Part shown: positions 7,196 to 16,803 of the stretch, one piece after another
Layout: each line of letters opens with the position of its first letter
Position numbering within the stretch: the first letter of the stretch is position 1
Assembly (NCBI GenBank): GCA_934548045.1
Contig: CAKTEM010000006.1
Span: 62,001-126,000 of the forward strand
Reading direction: 5' to 3'
Source of the DNA: an uncultured Faecalibacterium sp.
Lineage (GTDB): Bacteria; Bacillota; Clostridia; Oscillospirales; Ruminococcaceae
DNA: 64,000 nt
The notes under the pieces: generated by a model
Seen by the model: the letters and a program-made list of their open reading frames with translations, nothing else
Told to the model about the DNA's origin: nothing
Database searches by the model: none
Program-made: the position numbers and the translations under genes

Positions 7196-8470
7196 ATGAA
7201 CGAACCACTGGCGCAGCGTCTGCGCCCCAAAACACTGGCCGAGGTCTGCGGCCAGCAGCATCTGCTGGCACCCGGCAGGGTGTTCCGCCGCACCATCGAG
7301 AGCGGACGCATCCCGAACATGATCTTTTACGGCCCGTCCGGCACCGGAAAGACCACCGTTGCGCGCATCATCGCTGAGAACAGCGGCATGACCCTGCACA
7401 AGCTCAACGGCACCTCCTGCGGCACCGGCGACATCAAGGCCGTGCTGAAGGATATCGGCACCCTTGCCGGGGCAGGCGGCATCCTGCTCTACCTCGACGA
7501 GATCCAATACCTCAATAAAAAACAGCAGCAGAGCCTTCTCGAGTGCATCGAGGACGGCAGTGTGACCCTCATCGCGTCCACGACCGAAAACCCCTATTTC
7601 TACATTTATAATGCGCTGCTGTCGCGGTGTACGGTCTTCGAGTTCAAATCCCTCAACGCCGCCGACGTCAAACGGGGCCTGAAAAACGCCCTGCAAAAGC
7701 TCGCCGAGTCCGAGGGCCATCCCGTTCTGATGGACGAGGACGCCTGCGATTACCTCGCTGAGAGCGCAGGCGGCGACCTGCGAAAAGCACTGGGCTGTCT
7801 CGATTTCGCGGTCACAGCTGCCCCTGTCGATGATACCGGCAAGCACATCGACCTCGAGATGATCAAACAAGTCACCCGGCGGACGGCCATGCGGTACGAC
7901 CGTGACGGCGACGACCACTATGACATCGTGTCGGCCTATCAGAAGTCGATGCGCGGTTCCGACCCGGATGCCGCTCTGCACTATCTGGCCCGTCTGCTGG
8001 AAGCTGGCGACCTGCCTTCGGCCTGCCGCCGCCTGATGGTCTGCGCCTGCGAGGATGTCGGCTTGGCCTATCCGCAAATCATCCCCATCGTCAAGGCGGC
8101 GGTGGATGCGGCGAATATGGTCGGCCTGCCCGAAGCCCGGCTTCCGCTGGCGGATGCCGTCATCCTCGTCGCCACCAGCCCCAAATCCAACAGTGCGCAT
8201 GACGCCATCAACGCCGCCATCGCGGATGTACAGGCAGGGAAGACCGGCCCCATCCCTCGCCAGCTCCAGAACAAGCACTATGACGGCGAAGATGCTCTGG
8301 TGAAGGGCCAGAACTACAAATACGCCCACGACTACCCGAACCACTGGGTCGACCAGCAATACCTGCCCGATGTCCTCAAGGACACGAAGTATTACCATTT
8401 CGGCGAGAACCGCACCGAGCAGGCCGCCCGTGCTTACTGGGCAAAGATCAAAGGTGAAGATAAGATTTAA
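7196..8470 (+). CDS. rarA: Replication-associated recombination protein A (AAA+ ATPase)
   Basis: 424 residues; an MgsA/RarA/WRNIP1-type clamp-loader-like ATPase acting at stalled replication forks. Walker A GPSGTGKTT (about residue 45), Walker B LLYLDEIQ, sensor 1 IASTTENPYF, arginine-finger region LLSRCTVFEF, and the C-terminal tetramerisation domain (SAYQKSMRGSDPDAALHYLARLLEAGD, then VGLPEARLPLADAVILVATSPKSNSA) are all present. Length is normal. RBS GGAGGGG precedes ATG 7196. It is followed after 24 nt by a PerR-type regulator, probably on the same transcript. Confidence 0.96.
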   Translation: MNEPLAQRLRPKTLAEVCGQQHLLAPGRVFRRTIESGRIPNMIFYGPSGTGKTTVARIIAENSGMTLHKLNGTSCGTGDIKAVLKDIGTLAGAGGILLYLDEIQYLNKKQQQSLLECIEDGSVTLIASTTENPYFYIYNALLSRCTVFEFKSLNAADVKRGLKNALQKLAESEGHPVLMDEDACDYLAESAGGDLRKALGCLDFAVTAAPVDDTGKHIDLEMIKQVTRRTAMRYDRDGDDHYDIVSAYQKSMRGSDPDAALHYLARLLEAGDLPSACRRLMVCACEDVGLAYPQIIPIVKAAVDAANMVGLPEARLPLADAVILVATSPKSNSAHDAINAAIADVQAGKTGPIPRQLQNKHYDGEDALVKGQNYKYAHDYPNHWVDQQYLPDVLKDTKYYHFGENRTEQAARAYWAKIKGEDKI

Positions 8471-8494
8471 GATAGAGACCAAAGGAGAAAAACT

Positions 8495-8881
8495 ATGCGT
8501 TACTCGAAACAGCGTGAACTCGTTCTGCAAAAGGTGGAACAGCTCTGCGACCACCCCACCGCCGAGGAGATCTATGATGAGGCCGTCAAGGACTGCCCCA
8601 ACCTGAGCCTTGGTACCGTCTACCGCAACCTGAACAGCCTCGTTGATGCAGGCCGCGTCCGCCGGGTGTCCATCCCGGGCAAGGCCGACCGGTTCGACCA
8701 TACCCTCTGCTGGCACAGCCACCTGTACTGCAATGTCTGCGGCAGTGTCGTGGACGCCGATGTGGACGAAAAACAGGTGATGAAGCTCGTCAAAAACCAG
8801 AAGGGCAAGGTCGAAGACTGCGCCGTTGTCCTGTTTGGCGTCTGTGAACACTGTCTCAAGCAGGAAAAAGCCGCCCAGTGA
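8495..8881 (+). CDS. perR: Fur-family regulator, PerR type
   Basis: 128 residues. The winged helix (QRELVLQKV...LSLGTVYRNLNSL) is followed by the dimerisation domain. The residues matching the PerR regulatory-metal ligands are all kept: His in DHPTAEEIY, Asp in RFDH, the HSH pair in CWHSHLYC, and Asp in VVDAD. Structural zinc is supported by CNVC and CEHC. The N-terminus is about 15 residues shorter than in Bacillus PerR, as in many Clostridia. The expected role is peroxide- and metal-responsive repression. PerR is preferred to Fur from the ligand pattern, although the operator upstream of the operon is of Fur type. Confidence 0.82.
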   Translation: MRYSKQRELVLQKVEQLCDHPTAEEIYDEAVKDCPNLSLGTVYRNLNSLVDAGRVRRVSIPGKADRFDHTLCWHSHLYCNVCGSVVDADVDEKQVMKLVKNQKGKVEDCAVVLFGVCEHCLKQEKAAQ

Positions 8882-8913
8882 CCGTCTTTTCTGCGAAAAA
8901 TGCGTTTGCCCTC

Positions 8914-8942
8914 TTGCCCTCCGGCGCAAAACAGGGTATACT
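8914..8942 (+). promoter_or_regulatory. miaB promoter
   Basis: TTGCCC (8914-8919), 17-nt spacer, TATACT (8937-8942). The spacer begins with TCCGGCGCAAAA, the same 12 bases found at the same position in the sepF promoter. Confidence 0.7.
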
Positions 8943-8978
8943 GAAATGAGCATTTTAAAAATTTGAAGGATGGTTTCA

Positions 8979-10361
8979 TTGGAATACATTACATTTGAAC
9001 ACAACAGCACCGCCGCCGAGCTGGTGCGTCAGGCGTACGACACGCCGCCGCTGGCTTTCGTCCACAGCTACGGCTGCCAGCAGAACGTCAACGATGGCGA
9101 GCGCATCAAGGGCGTCCTCGTCGATATCGGCTACGGCCTCTGCGATAAGCCCGAAGATGCCGACCTGATCCTCTTCAACACCTGCGCCGTGCGTGAACAC
9201 GCCGAGCAGCGCGTCTTCGGCAACGTCGGCGCGCTCAAGGGCCTGAAGGAGAAAAAGCCCGGCCTGATGATCGGTCTGTGCGGCTGCATGGCGAACCAGA
9301 AGCATGTCGTCGAAAAGCTGCGCCAGAGCTACCCCTATGTTGACCTCGTCTTCGGCGTGGACGGCATCGACACCCTGCCCCAGCTCATCACCCAGAAGCT
9401 GCAGAAGCACAAGCGCGTCCTGATGGAGCCGGCGCAGCGTCCGGTCATCGTCGAGAACATCCCCATCCGCCGGGAGAGCGAGTTCCGGGCATGGCTGCCC
9501 ATCATGTACGGCTGCGACAACTTCTGCACCTATTGCATCGTGCCGTATGTCCGCGGCCGTGAAAAGAGCCGCAAGCCCTGCGATATCCTCGCCGAGTTCC
9601 GGGGTCTGGTCGAGGCTGGCTACAAAGAAATTACGCTCTTGGGTCAGAACGTCAACAGCTACGGTAAGGGTCTGGAAGAACAGGTGGACTTTTCCGACCT
9701 GCTCGACCTGCTCTGCACCGTGCCGGGCGACTACCACATCCGCTTCATGACGAGCCACCCGAAGGATGCCAGCTTCAAGCTGATCGACACCATCGCGGCG
9801 CAGCCGAAGATCTGCAAGCACCTGCATCTGCCGGTGCAGTGCGGCTCCGACCGTCTGCTCAAGCTGATGAACCGCCATTACACCATCGAGCATTACATGG
9901 AACTCATCGAGTACGCGCGCAAGACGGTTCCCGGCATCACCTTCTCGAGCGATATCATCATCGGCTTCCCGGGTGAGACGGAGGAGGACTTCCAGCAGAC
10001 GCTCGACCTCATCCAGAAGGTCGGCTACATGCAGCTGTTCACCTTCATCTATTCCAAGCGCACCGGCACCAAGGCGGCAGACATGCCCGACCCGACGCCG
10101 CGCAAGGAGAAGACCGACCGGATGAGCCGCCTGCTCAAGATTCAGGACGAGATCGCGATGAACCTCGTCAAGGCGCAGGTCGGCCAGACCGTGAAAGTCC
10201 TCGTCGAGGGCTATGGCCGTGCCGACGGCACCCTGTCCGGCCGTCTGGACAACAACCTGACCGTCGAGTTCAAGGCGGACGACTCCCTCATGGGTCAGTA
10301 CGCCATGGTCGACTTGACCGGCGCACGGGCGACCGTCCTGCTGGGCGAACTCGCCGAATAA
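8979..10361 (+). CDS. miaB: tRNA-2-methylthio-N6-dimethylallyladenosine synthase
   Basis: A radical-SAM methylthiotransferase that converts i6A37 to ms2i6A37 in tRNAs reading UNN codons. The N-terminal UPF0004 domain has three cluster cysteines (YGCQQN, NTCAV, GLCGCMA). The radical-SAM motif is CDNFCTYC near residue 179, and a C-terminal TRAM domain begins near 390. TTG 8979 is chosen because AAGGA ends 8 nt upstream; an in-frame ATG at 8970 has no RBS and would add three residues. miaA, which makes its substrate, lies 6 kb downstream in the same cluster. Confidence 0.95.
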   Translation: MEYITFEHNSTAAELVRQAYDTPPLAFVHSYGCQQNVNDGERIKGVLVDIGYGLCDKPEDADLILFNTCAVREHAEQRVFGNVGALKGLKEKKPGLMIGLCGCMANQKHVVEKLRQSYPYVDLVFGVDGIDTLPQLITQKLQKHKRVLMEPAQRPVIVENIPIRRESEFRAWLPIMYGCDNFCTYCIVPYVRGREKSRKPCDILAEFRGLVEAGYKEITLLGQNVNSYGKGLEEQVDFSDLLDLLCTVPGDYHIRFMTSHPKDASFKLIDTIAAQPKICKHLHLPVQCGSDRLLKLMNRHYTIEHYMELIEYARKTVPGITFSSDIIIGFPGETEEDFQQTLDLIQKVGYMQLFTFIYSKRTGTKAADMPDPTPRKEKTDRMSRLLKIQDEIAMNLVKAQVGQTVKVLVEGYGRADGTLSGRLDNNLTVEFKADDSLMGQYAMVDLTGARATVLLGELAE

Positions 10362-10413
10362 ACCGGATAGAAACGTGTTATCATTGATTGAATAATAAAA
10401 GGAGATTCCCACT

Positions 10414-10821
10414 ATGGATTGCATTGATCTTTTCAAGCGTGCTGCTATGGCACTTCAGACCGACCCCCGTTACCTCGTCCTCGATCAGGCTCGCAAGGCC
10501 AACGACAACGACGAAGAGCTGCAGAACATGATCGGCGAGTTCAACCTCGCACGCATGGACCTGAACAACGAGATCGGCAAGTCTGAGCGCAACGACCAGC
10601 GTATCACCGAGCTGAACGAGAAGGTGAACAACCTCTACGCCCAGATCATGGCCGATGAGGGCATGGTCGCCTACAACGAGGCAAAGCGCGACTGCGAGAA
10701 CCTCGTCAACTATATCGACGCCATCATCAACACCGCCATGAACGGCGGCGACCCGATGACCGTTCAGGAGCCGTCCGCTTCCTGCACCGGCAGCTGCTCT
10801 ACCTGCGGCGGCTGCCACTGA
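10414..10821 (+). CDS. ricA: YlbF/YmcA-family protein (RicA-like) with Cys-rich tail
   Basis: 135 residues, mostly helical (YlbF/YmcA fold, about 5-110), ending in C124-X3-C128-X2-C131-X2-C134-His. In Bacillus, YmcA (RicA) and YlbF (RicF) bind YaaT (RicT) in a complex that carries [4Fe-4S] clusters and helps RNase Y mature certain mRNAs. Position supports RicA: B. subtilis has miaB (ymcB)-ymcA followed by mutS-mutL, the same order as here. RBS AAAGGAG lies upstream of ATG 10414. A terminator follows. The family is clear; the choice of RicA over RicF rests on context. Confidence 0.8.
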   Translation: MDCIDLFKRAAMALQTDPRYLVLDQARKANDNDEELQNMIGEFNLARMDLNNEIGKSERNDQRITELNEKVNNLYAQIMADEGMVAYNEAKRDCENLVNYIDAIINTAMNGGDPMTVQEPSASCTGSCSTCGGCH

Positions 10822-10843
10822 GCCTGACGGAAACAGAAATGAG

Positions 10844-10874
10844 AAACGCGGCTATGCTATGCAGGCCGCGTTTT
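10844..10874 (+). terminator. Terminator between ricA and mutS
   Basis: AAACGCGGC/GCCGCGTTT stem (9 bp, 12-nt loop) followed by a short T stretch. Confidence 0.7.
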
Positions 10875-10938
10875 GCTTGCAAAAGGCAGTTTTTGCCCAC
10901 AAACCGGGCAGAACATACAAAGAGGGAAGGGGTACGTC

Positions 10939-13563
10939 ATGGCGGAGCTGTCACCTATGATGCAGCAATATCTTGAGATCAAAAAACAGCATAAAGATGA
11001 GATTTTGTTCTACCGCATCGGCGATTTCTACGAGATGTTCTTTGACGATGCCAAAACGGCATCCCGGGAGCTGGATCTGACCCTGACCGGCAAACAGTGC
11101 GGTCTGGAAGAGCGCGCACCCATGTGCGGTGTGCCGTTCCACAGCTACGAGGGCTATGTGGCAAAGCTCATCTCGAAGGGCTACAAGGTCGCCATCTGTG
11201 AGCAGGTCGAAGACCCGGCCAAGGCAAAGGGCCTTGTCAAACGGGATATCATCCGGGTCGTCACGCCGGGTACGGTCATCGAGAGCAGCATGCTGCAGGA
11301 CGATAAAAACAACTATATCGCCAGCATCTTTCTGAAGGATGGCAAAGCCGGTGTCTGCTTTGCCGATGTCTCCACCGGTACGGCGCACATCACTGAGCTG
11401 AAAGCCCCGAACGCGAAGAAGATCGCCCCGGCGGTCATTGCGGAGCTCTGCCGCTACCGTCCCAGCGAAGTGCTGATGAACCCGGGTCTGCTGGACTGCC
11501 GGGAGATCACCGCTTACATTAAAAAGAATATGACCTGTTCGGTGGAGCTGGTCGAGGAAGAACGCTATGCGCCCGGCCTCGTCTCCATCGCCCTCGAAAA
11601 TCAGTTTGGCCGCGACTGGGCCGGCAAGACCGGCATCGCGCCGGATGGTCTGGTGCGGTTCGCGATGGCGGCCCTTCTCGAGTATCTGCACACAACGCAG
11701 ATCAAGGGTGTCGAGCGTCTGAAGACCGTCATCAGCTACAATGAGGCCCAGTTCATGAGCCTTTCGCCGGTCACCCGGGCCAACCTCGAACTCACAGAGA
11801 CTCTGCGCGGCCGCGAAAAACGGGGAACGCTGCTCTGGGTGCTGGACAAGACCAGTACCGCGATGGGCAAGCGGATGCTCCGCAGCTGGATCGAACAGCC
11901 GCTGGTGTCCAGCCCGGCCATCAACCGCCGCCTGAACATGGTCGAAAGCCTTGTCCGCCAGACCATGCAGCGCGGCGACCTCATCGAGGAACTGCGCTAC
12001 ATCTCCGACCTCGAGCGGATGATGACCCGAACCGTCTACGGTTCCGCCACTCCGAAAGAGATCTACGCAATGGCGCAGACCTGCGACCGTCTGCCCAACC
12101 TGAAACAGCTGGCCGAGAGCTGCAGCTGCCCGGAATTGACCGAGCTTGCGGCCAAAATCGACCCGTTGGACGACATCAAGACCAAAATCTACGCGGCCGT
12201 TGACCCGGAAGCCCCCTCCACCCTGAAAGATGGCGGCGTCATCGCCACGGGTTACCACCCCGAGGTGGACGAACTGCGCTCCATCCGGGATAACACCAAG
12301 GGCATCCTCGCCCAGCTCGAGACTCGTCTGCGGCAGGAGATCGGCATCCCCAAGCTGAAAATCGGCTACAACCACGTTTTCGGCTACTTCATCGAGGTCA
12401 GCAACTCCTATAAGAGCATGGTGCCGGAGACCTATATCCGCAAACAGACCCTCACCACCGGCGAACGCTACATCACGCAGGAGCTGAAAGAGCTGGAAAG
12501 CAAGATTTTGGGCGCGCACGAGCGGCTCATCACGCTGGAACACAAGCTCTTCGCCGAACTGCTCAGCACCATCGGCAGTCAGCTCGACCGCATCCAGCGA
12601 ACCGCCAACGCCGTCGCCGAGCTGGACGTTCTGGCGGCACTGGCGCAGGTCGCCGCCGAGAACAACTACTGCCGCCCGGTCGTGGACGAGAGCGACGAAC
12701 TCCGCATCGTCGAGGGCCGTCACCCGGTGGTCGAACAGATGCTCAAGGGCAGTCTCTTCGTGCCGAACGATACCACCCTGAACTGCGGCGAAGACCGCTG
12801 TCTCATCATCACCGGCCCCAACATGGCTGGTAAATCGACGTATATGCGTCAGAACGCCCTCATCGCATTGATGGCGCAGATCGGCTCCTTCGTTCCGGCA
12901 ACGGAGTGCCATGTGGGTGTCGTGGACGCCATCTTCACCCGTATCGGCGCATCGGACGACCTCGCCGCCGGACAGTCCACCTTCATGGTCGAGATGACCG
13001 AGGTCGCCGAGATTCTGAAAAACGCCACCCCGAAGAGCTTGGTCGTTCTGGACGAAATTGGCCGTGGTACGTCTACTTTTGACGGCATGAGCATCGCCCG
13101 AGCCGTTGTCGAGCATATCTCCGACCCGAAAAAAGGTCTGGGCTGCAAAACGCTCTTTGCCACCCACTACCACGAGTTGACCGACTTGGAAGGCACCATC
13201 GAGGGCGTCAAGAACTACAACATCGCCGTTAAAAAGCGCGGCGAGGATATCACGTTCCTGCGCCGTATCATCCGCGGCCCGGCGGATGACAGTTACGGCA
13301 TCGAGGTCGCAAAGCTGGCCGGTCTGCCGGGTACGGTCACGCGCCGCGCCCACGAAGTTCTGCGCGCGCTCGAGGCCAGCACCCCGAAAAACAAAATTGA
13401 GCAGATGGATTTTGAGGCCCTGCAGGAGTACAGCTCCCCGGCGGTTCCCAGCGAGATGATGGAAAAGCTGGAAGCCGTCGACGTCGAGACCCTGACGCCC
13501 ATCGAAGCTCTGAACTTCCTCTACGAACTCAAAAAGACCCTGAAGGGCAGTCTGAACAATTAA
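10939..13563 (+). CDS. mutS: DNA mismatch repair protein MutS
   Basis: 874 residues. The mismatch-recognition domain has the Phe-X-Glu signature in FYEMF (about 31-35). The ATPase has Walker A GPNMAGKST (about 626), Walker B VVLDEIGRGTSTFDG, and a C-terminal helical region. The start is ATG 10939 (MAELSPMM), preceded by GGGAAGGGG. An upstream in-frame ATG at 10873 overlaps the terminator T-run and adds 22 unconserved residues. It recognises mispairs and loops and recruits MutL, encoded 34 nt downstream. Confidence 0.97.
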   Translation: MAELSPMMQQYLEIKKQHKDEILFYRIGDFYEMFFDDAKTASRELDLTLTGKQCGLEERAPMCGVPFHSYEGYVAKLISKGYKVAICEQVEDPAKAKGLVKRDIIRVVTPGTVIESSMLQDDKNNYIASIFLKDGKAGVCFADVSTGTAHITELKAPNAKKIAPAVIAELCRYRPSEVLMNPGLLDCREITAYIKKNMTCSVELVEEERYAPGLVSIALENQFGRDWAGKTGIAPDGLVRFAMAALLEYLHTTQIKGVERLKTVISYNEAQFMSLSPVTRANLELTETLRGREKRGTLLWVLDKTSTAMGKRMLRSWIEQPLVSSPAINRRLNMVESLVRQTMQRGDLIEELRYISDLERMMTRTVYGSATPKEIYAMAQTCDRLPNLKQLAESCSCPELTELAAKIDPLDDIKTKIYAAVDPEAPSTLKDGGVIATGYHPEVDELRSIRDNTKGILAQLETRLRQEIGIPKLKIGYNHVFGYFIEVSNSYKSMVPETYIRKQTLTTGERYITQELKELESKILGAHERLITLEHKLFAELLSTIGSQLDRIQRTANAVAELDVLAALAQVAAENNYCRPVVDESDELRIVEGRHPVVEQMLKGSLFVPNDTTLNCGEDRCLIITGPNMAGKSTYMRQNALIALMAQIGSFVPATECHVGVVDAIFTRIGASDDLAAGQSTFMVEMTEVAEILKNATPKSLVVLDEIGRGTSTFDGMSIARAVVEHISDPKKGLGCKTLFATHYHELTDLEGTIEGVKNYNIAVKKRGEDITFLRRIIRGPADDSYGIEVAKLAGLPGTVTRRAHEVLRALEASTPKNKIEQMDFEALQEYSSPAVPSEMMEKLEAVDVETLTPIEALNFLYELKKTLKGSLNN

Positions 13564-13597
13564 CTTCATAAAAAATCAACGACAGGAGGGAAACTTT

Positions 13598-15862
13598 ATG
13601 GCAGTGATCCGGGTGCTGGACAAGCACACCGCCGAACTCATCGCCGCCGGCGAAGTCGTCGAGCGGCCTGCATCGGTCGTCAAGGAATTGCTCGAAAACG
13701 CCATCGACGCCGGTGCGACCCAGATAACCGTCACCATCGAGTCAGGCGGCGTCAAGCTCATCGAAGTCAGCGACAACGGCAGCGGCATTGAACAGCAGTA
13801 TATCCCCACGGCGTTCATCCGCCACGCCACCAGCAAGATTCAGACGCAGGATGACCTGAACCATATCCACACCCTCGGTTTCCGCGGCGAAGCACTGGCG
13901 TCCATTGCCAGCGTTGCCCGTGTCGAAGTCCTGACCCGTACCGAAAACGACGACTGCGCTTCCAGCTACCGCATCGAGGGTGGGGAAGAGCAGCCCATCG
14001 AGCCGGGCGCGCGCGGCGTCGGCACCACGATTCGGGTGCGTGACCTCTTCTACAACACGCCTGCCCGGATGAAGTTCCTGAAAAAAGATTCCAGCGAGGG
14101 AACCTTTGTGGCGGACATCGTCGGTCACGTCGCCCTCAGTCATCCCGAGATCAGCTTCAAATTTGTCCGGGAGGGCAAACTCCAGTATGTCACGCCCGGC
14201 GATGGCACCCTCCGGGGAGCCGCTTACTCCGTTCTTGGCCGGGAATTCACGCGCGGCCTTGTCGAACTGGACAACACCGAGGGAGCGTACCGGGTCCACG
14301 GTCTTATCACCCAGCCCAAGAGCTGCCGTGCCAGCCGGAGCATGCAGTACTTCTATATCAATGGCCGCTATGTCCGCAACCGCACGATGATGGCCGGTAT
14401 GGAGATGGCCTTCAAAGGCACCACCATGCAGGGGAAGTTTCCTGGAGGAATCTTGCTTCTCGAGATGCCGACCGACCTCGTGGATGTCAACGTTCATCCG
14501 GCGAAAACCGAAGTTCGCTTTGCCCACGAGAACGATATTTTCGATCTGGTCTATCACGCGGTCAAGCTTGCGCTGGCGCAGCCCGGAACAGGGGAGCGTC
14601 AGTTCACCTTCCACGACTCCGCCGACGCCCAGAAGCAGGAAAATACTGAAATATCCAACGCTTCCGAACAGAACGATATAACGGATAAAAATGCTGTAAA
14701 GCAGAACGCCTTTACGGGACTTTCCGCCGTGATTTCGGGGCAGGCAGAGCCCGGAACCCTCGAAAATCATCCGCAGAAGCCTTTCTCTGCTCCGTCAGTC
14801 AGCCGCCCGGCTCCTGCGTCCAGCTCGCTGGCACAGAAGGCACACTCTGCCGCCTTTGGCGATATCCTGCCGACGCCAACTATGGCAAAGGCACCGGAAG
14901 CGGACACCGGCCACTCATGGACAACGGTTGCATCCCAAGCACCCGTCCGCTCGGATGTCACCCTCCACAGCCCGGAGCCGGAACCCAAAAATCAGACGGA
15001 AAATTCGTCCGAAGATGACCTGCCGTTCTTCCTCCCGGATGCGCCGAAAGCGTCCGCTCCTTCCTCGCTGAGCGACCCGGACACCCCATCGGCACCGCCT
15101 GCGTTCCGCCCGGCCGGGAGCGAATCCAACCTCGACGTCGAGATGGACGACGACCTGCTCGAAGCCAAAGACCACATGGCGGCGTGGAGCCCGAAGCCGG
15201 AAACTCCCACCCCTCAGCTAACAAGACAGCCGGATTGGGGAACCCCTGCCGGCACACCCGAACAGATGGGCTTTGTGCCGCAGGATGGCCCGGAACCCCT
15301 GCGCTATGTGGGCGAAATTTTCAAAACCTATATCTTGGCCGAGCGCGGCGACGAGCTTTGCCTGATCGACAAGCACGCCGCTCACGAACGCCAGCTCTTC
15401 GAGAAGCTTGCGGCCAACTATGGCGACGTGCCGAGCCAGCTCTTGCTGGAACCGGTGGCCGTCGACCTTTCCGCCGAGGAAAAGCAGGCCCTGATGGATA
15501 ACATTCCCCTGCTCGAAAACGCTGGTATCGAGATCGACGATTTCGGCGGCAGCACTGTGTTCCTGCGGTCGGTCCCGGCCGATGTCGAGCAGGGCAATGC
15601 AGAAGACTTGTTAGTTGAATTGGCGAGCAAGCTGGCGAAGGGGAGCCGCGACGCCCTGAGCGAAAAGACCGGGTGGGTCCTGCACTCCATCTCCTGCCGT
15701 GCCGCCATCAAGGCCGGCGATCACTCTTCGCCGCAGGAACTCATGGCCCTTGCCGAAAAAATTCTCTCCGGCGAGGTTCCGCCCTTCTGTCCGCATGGAC
15801 GCCCCTGTGTCCTCAAATTGACCCGAAAGGAGCTGGAAAAGCAGTTTGGACGGCTTGTGTAA
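13598..15862 (+). CDS. mutL: DNA mismatch repair protein MutL, endonuclease type
   Basis: 754 residues, long for MutL because of a low-complexity Pro/Ser/Ala linker (about 345-560). The GHKL ATPase motifs are ELLENAIDAG and DNGSGI, with GFRGEALASI nearby. The C-terminal domain carries the metal-binding nuclease motif DKHAAHERQLFE (about 590; family DQHAX2EX4E) and CPHGRP (about 730), so this is a nicking MutL, as in bacteria without MutH. RBS AGGAGGG is upstream of ATG 13598. The 3' end overlaps miaA by 17 nt. Confidence 0.96.
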   Translation: MAVIRVLDKHTAELIAAGEVVERPASVVKELLENAIDAGATQITVTIESGGVKLIEVSDNGSGIEQQYIPTAFIRHATSKIQTQDDLNHIHTLGFRGEALASIASVARVEVLTRTENDDCASSYRIEGGEEQPIEPGARGVGTTIRVRDLFYNTPARMKFLKKDSSEGTFVADIVGHVALSHPEISFKFVREGKLQYVTPGDGTLRGAAYSVLGREFTRGLVELDNTEGAYRVHGLITQPKSCRASRSMQYFYINGRYVRNRTMMAGMEMAFKGTTMQGKFPGGILLLEMPTDLVDVNVHPAKTEVRFAHENDIFDLVYHAVKLALAQPGTGERQFTFHDSADAQKQENTEISNASEQNDITDKNAVKQNAFTGLSAVISGQAEPGTLENHPQKPFSAPSVSRPAPASSSLAQKAHSAAFGDILPTPTMAKAPEADTGHSWTTVASQAPVRSDVTLHSPEPEPKNQTENSSEDDLPFFLPDAPKASAPSSLSDPDTPSAPPAFRPAGSESNLDVEMDDDLLEAKDHMAAWSPKPETPTPQLTRQPDWGTPAGTPEQMGFVPQDGPEPLRYVGEIFKTYILAERGDELCLIDKHAAHERQLFEKLAANYGDVPSQLLLEPVAVDLSAEEKQALMDNIPLLENAGIEIDDFGGSTVFLRSVPADVEQGNAEDLLVELASKLAKGSRDALSEKTGWVLHSISCRAAIKAGDHSSPQELMALAEKILSGEVPPFCPHGRPCVLKLTRKELEKQFGRLV

Positions 15863-16796
15863 CAAAAAACACCCGGTCGTTGCCGTGGTCGGCCCCACCG
15901 CGACCGGAAAAACCGCTCTGGGCGTCGCGCTGGCCCAGCGGTTCAGCGGCGAGATCATCAGCGCGGATTCAATGCAGATTTACAAAGGTCTTGACGTCGG
16001 CACGGCAAAAGTGACGCCGGAGGAGACGCAGGGCGTTCCGCATTATGGCATCGACCTCTTTCCGCCCGACCGCCTGTTCAGCGTGGCCGATTTCACCGCA
16101 ATGGCCGGTCGCCTCGAACAGGAAATTTCTGCGCGCGGCCACCTGCCGATGCTGGTGGGCGGCACCGGGCTCTATGTCCAAAGCTTTCTGTACGGCGTCC
16201 GCTTTGCCGAGGAGAAAACGCCTGCCGGTCTGCGTGAGCAGCTGGCCGCCGAACTCGCCGAAAAGGGCGGTGCGGCCATGTACGCCGAACTGGAACAGGT
16301 CGACCCGGAAGCCGCCGCCGCCATCCACCCGAACAATCAGGTGCGCGTCCTGCGTGCTTTGGAACATTATCGTGCCACCGGTAAAAAGCTCAGCGACCAG
16401 AAAGCCGCCTCGCTTCCGCCGGAAAAGCCCTACCGCAGTCTGATTCTGGGGCTGGACTTCCCGGAGCGTGCCGCGCTCTATCGCCGCATCGACCTGCGTG
16501 TGGACAAGATGATGGACGCCGGTCTGCTCAAGGAGGCCGAGTACGTCTACCAGAACCGGGAACGTTTCAAAACGGCGGCGCAGGCCATCGGCTACAAGGA
16601 ATTCTTCCCGTACTTCGAGCAAAATTCCGACCTGACCGCCTGCGTGGACAAACTCAAGCAGGCTTCCCGGAATTACGCCAAACGCCAGCTGACATGGTTC
16701 CGCCACATGGACGGGGTCGTCTGGCTGGATGCCTCTGCGCCCGATGTCGTCGAGCGCGCCTGCGCAGAAACGCAGAATTTTTTAGCGAAAGGGTGA
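15846..16796 (+). CDS. miaA: tRNA dimethylallyltransferase
   Basis: 316 residues; transfers dimethylallyl to N6 of A37 in tRNA, making the substrate for MiaB. P-loop GPTATGKT (about residue 17), SADSMQIYKGLDVGTAK, the DxxP-type PHYGIDLFPP segment, VGGTGLY, and the C-terminal RQLTWFRH motif are all present. The start is TTG 15846 inside the end of mutL (17-nt overlap), with AAGGAG 13 nt upstream; a second TTG at 15855 is possible. Translation is probably coupled to mutL. Confidence 0.95.
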   Translation: MDGLCNKKHPVVAVVGPTATGKTALGVALAQRFSGEIISADSMQIYKGLDVGTAKVTPEETQGVPHYGIDLFPPDRLFSVADFTAMAGRLEQEISARGHLPMLVGGTGLYVQSFLYGVRFAEEKTPAGLREQLAAELAEKGGAAMYAELEQVDPEAAAAIHPNNQVRVLRALEHYRATGKKLSDQKAASLPPEKPYRSLILGLDFPERAALYRRIDLRVDKMMDAGLLKEAEYVYQNRERFKTAAQAIGYKEFFPYFEQNSDLTACVDKLKQASRNYAKRQLTWFRHMDGVVWLDASAPDVVERACAETQNFLAKG

Positions 16797-16803
16797 GCAT
16801 CCC

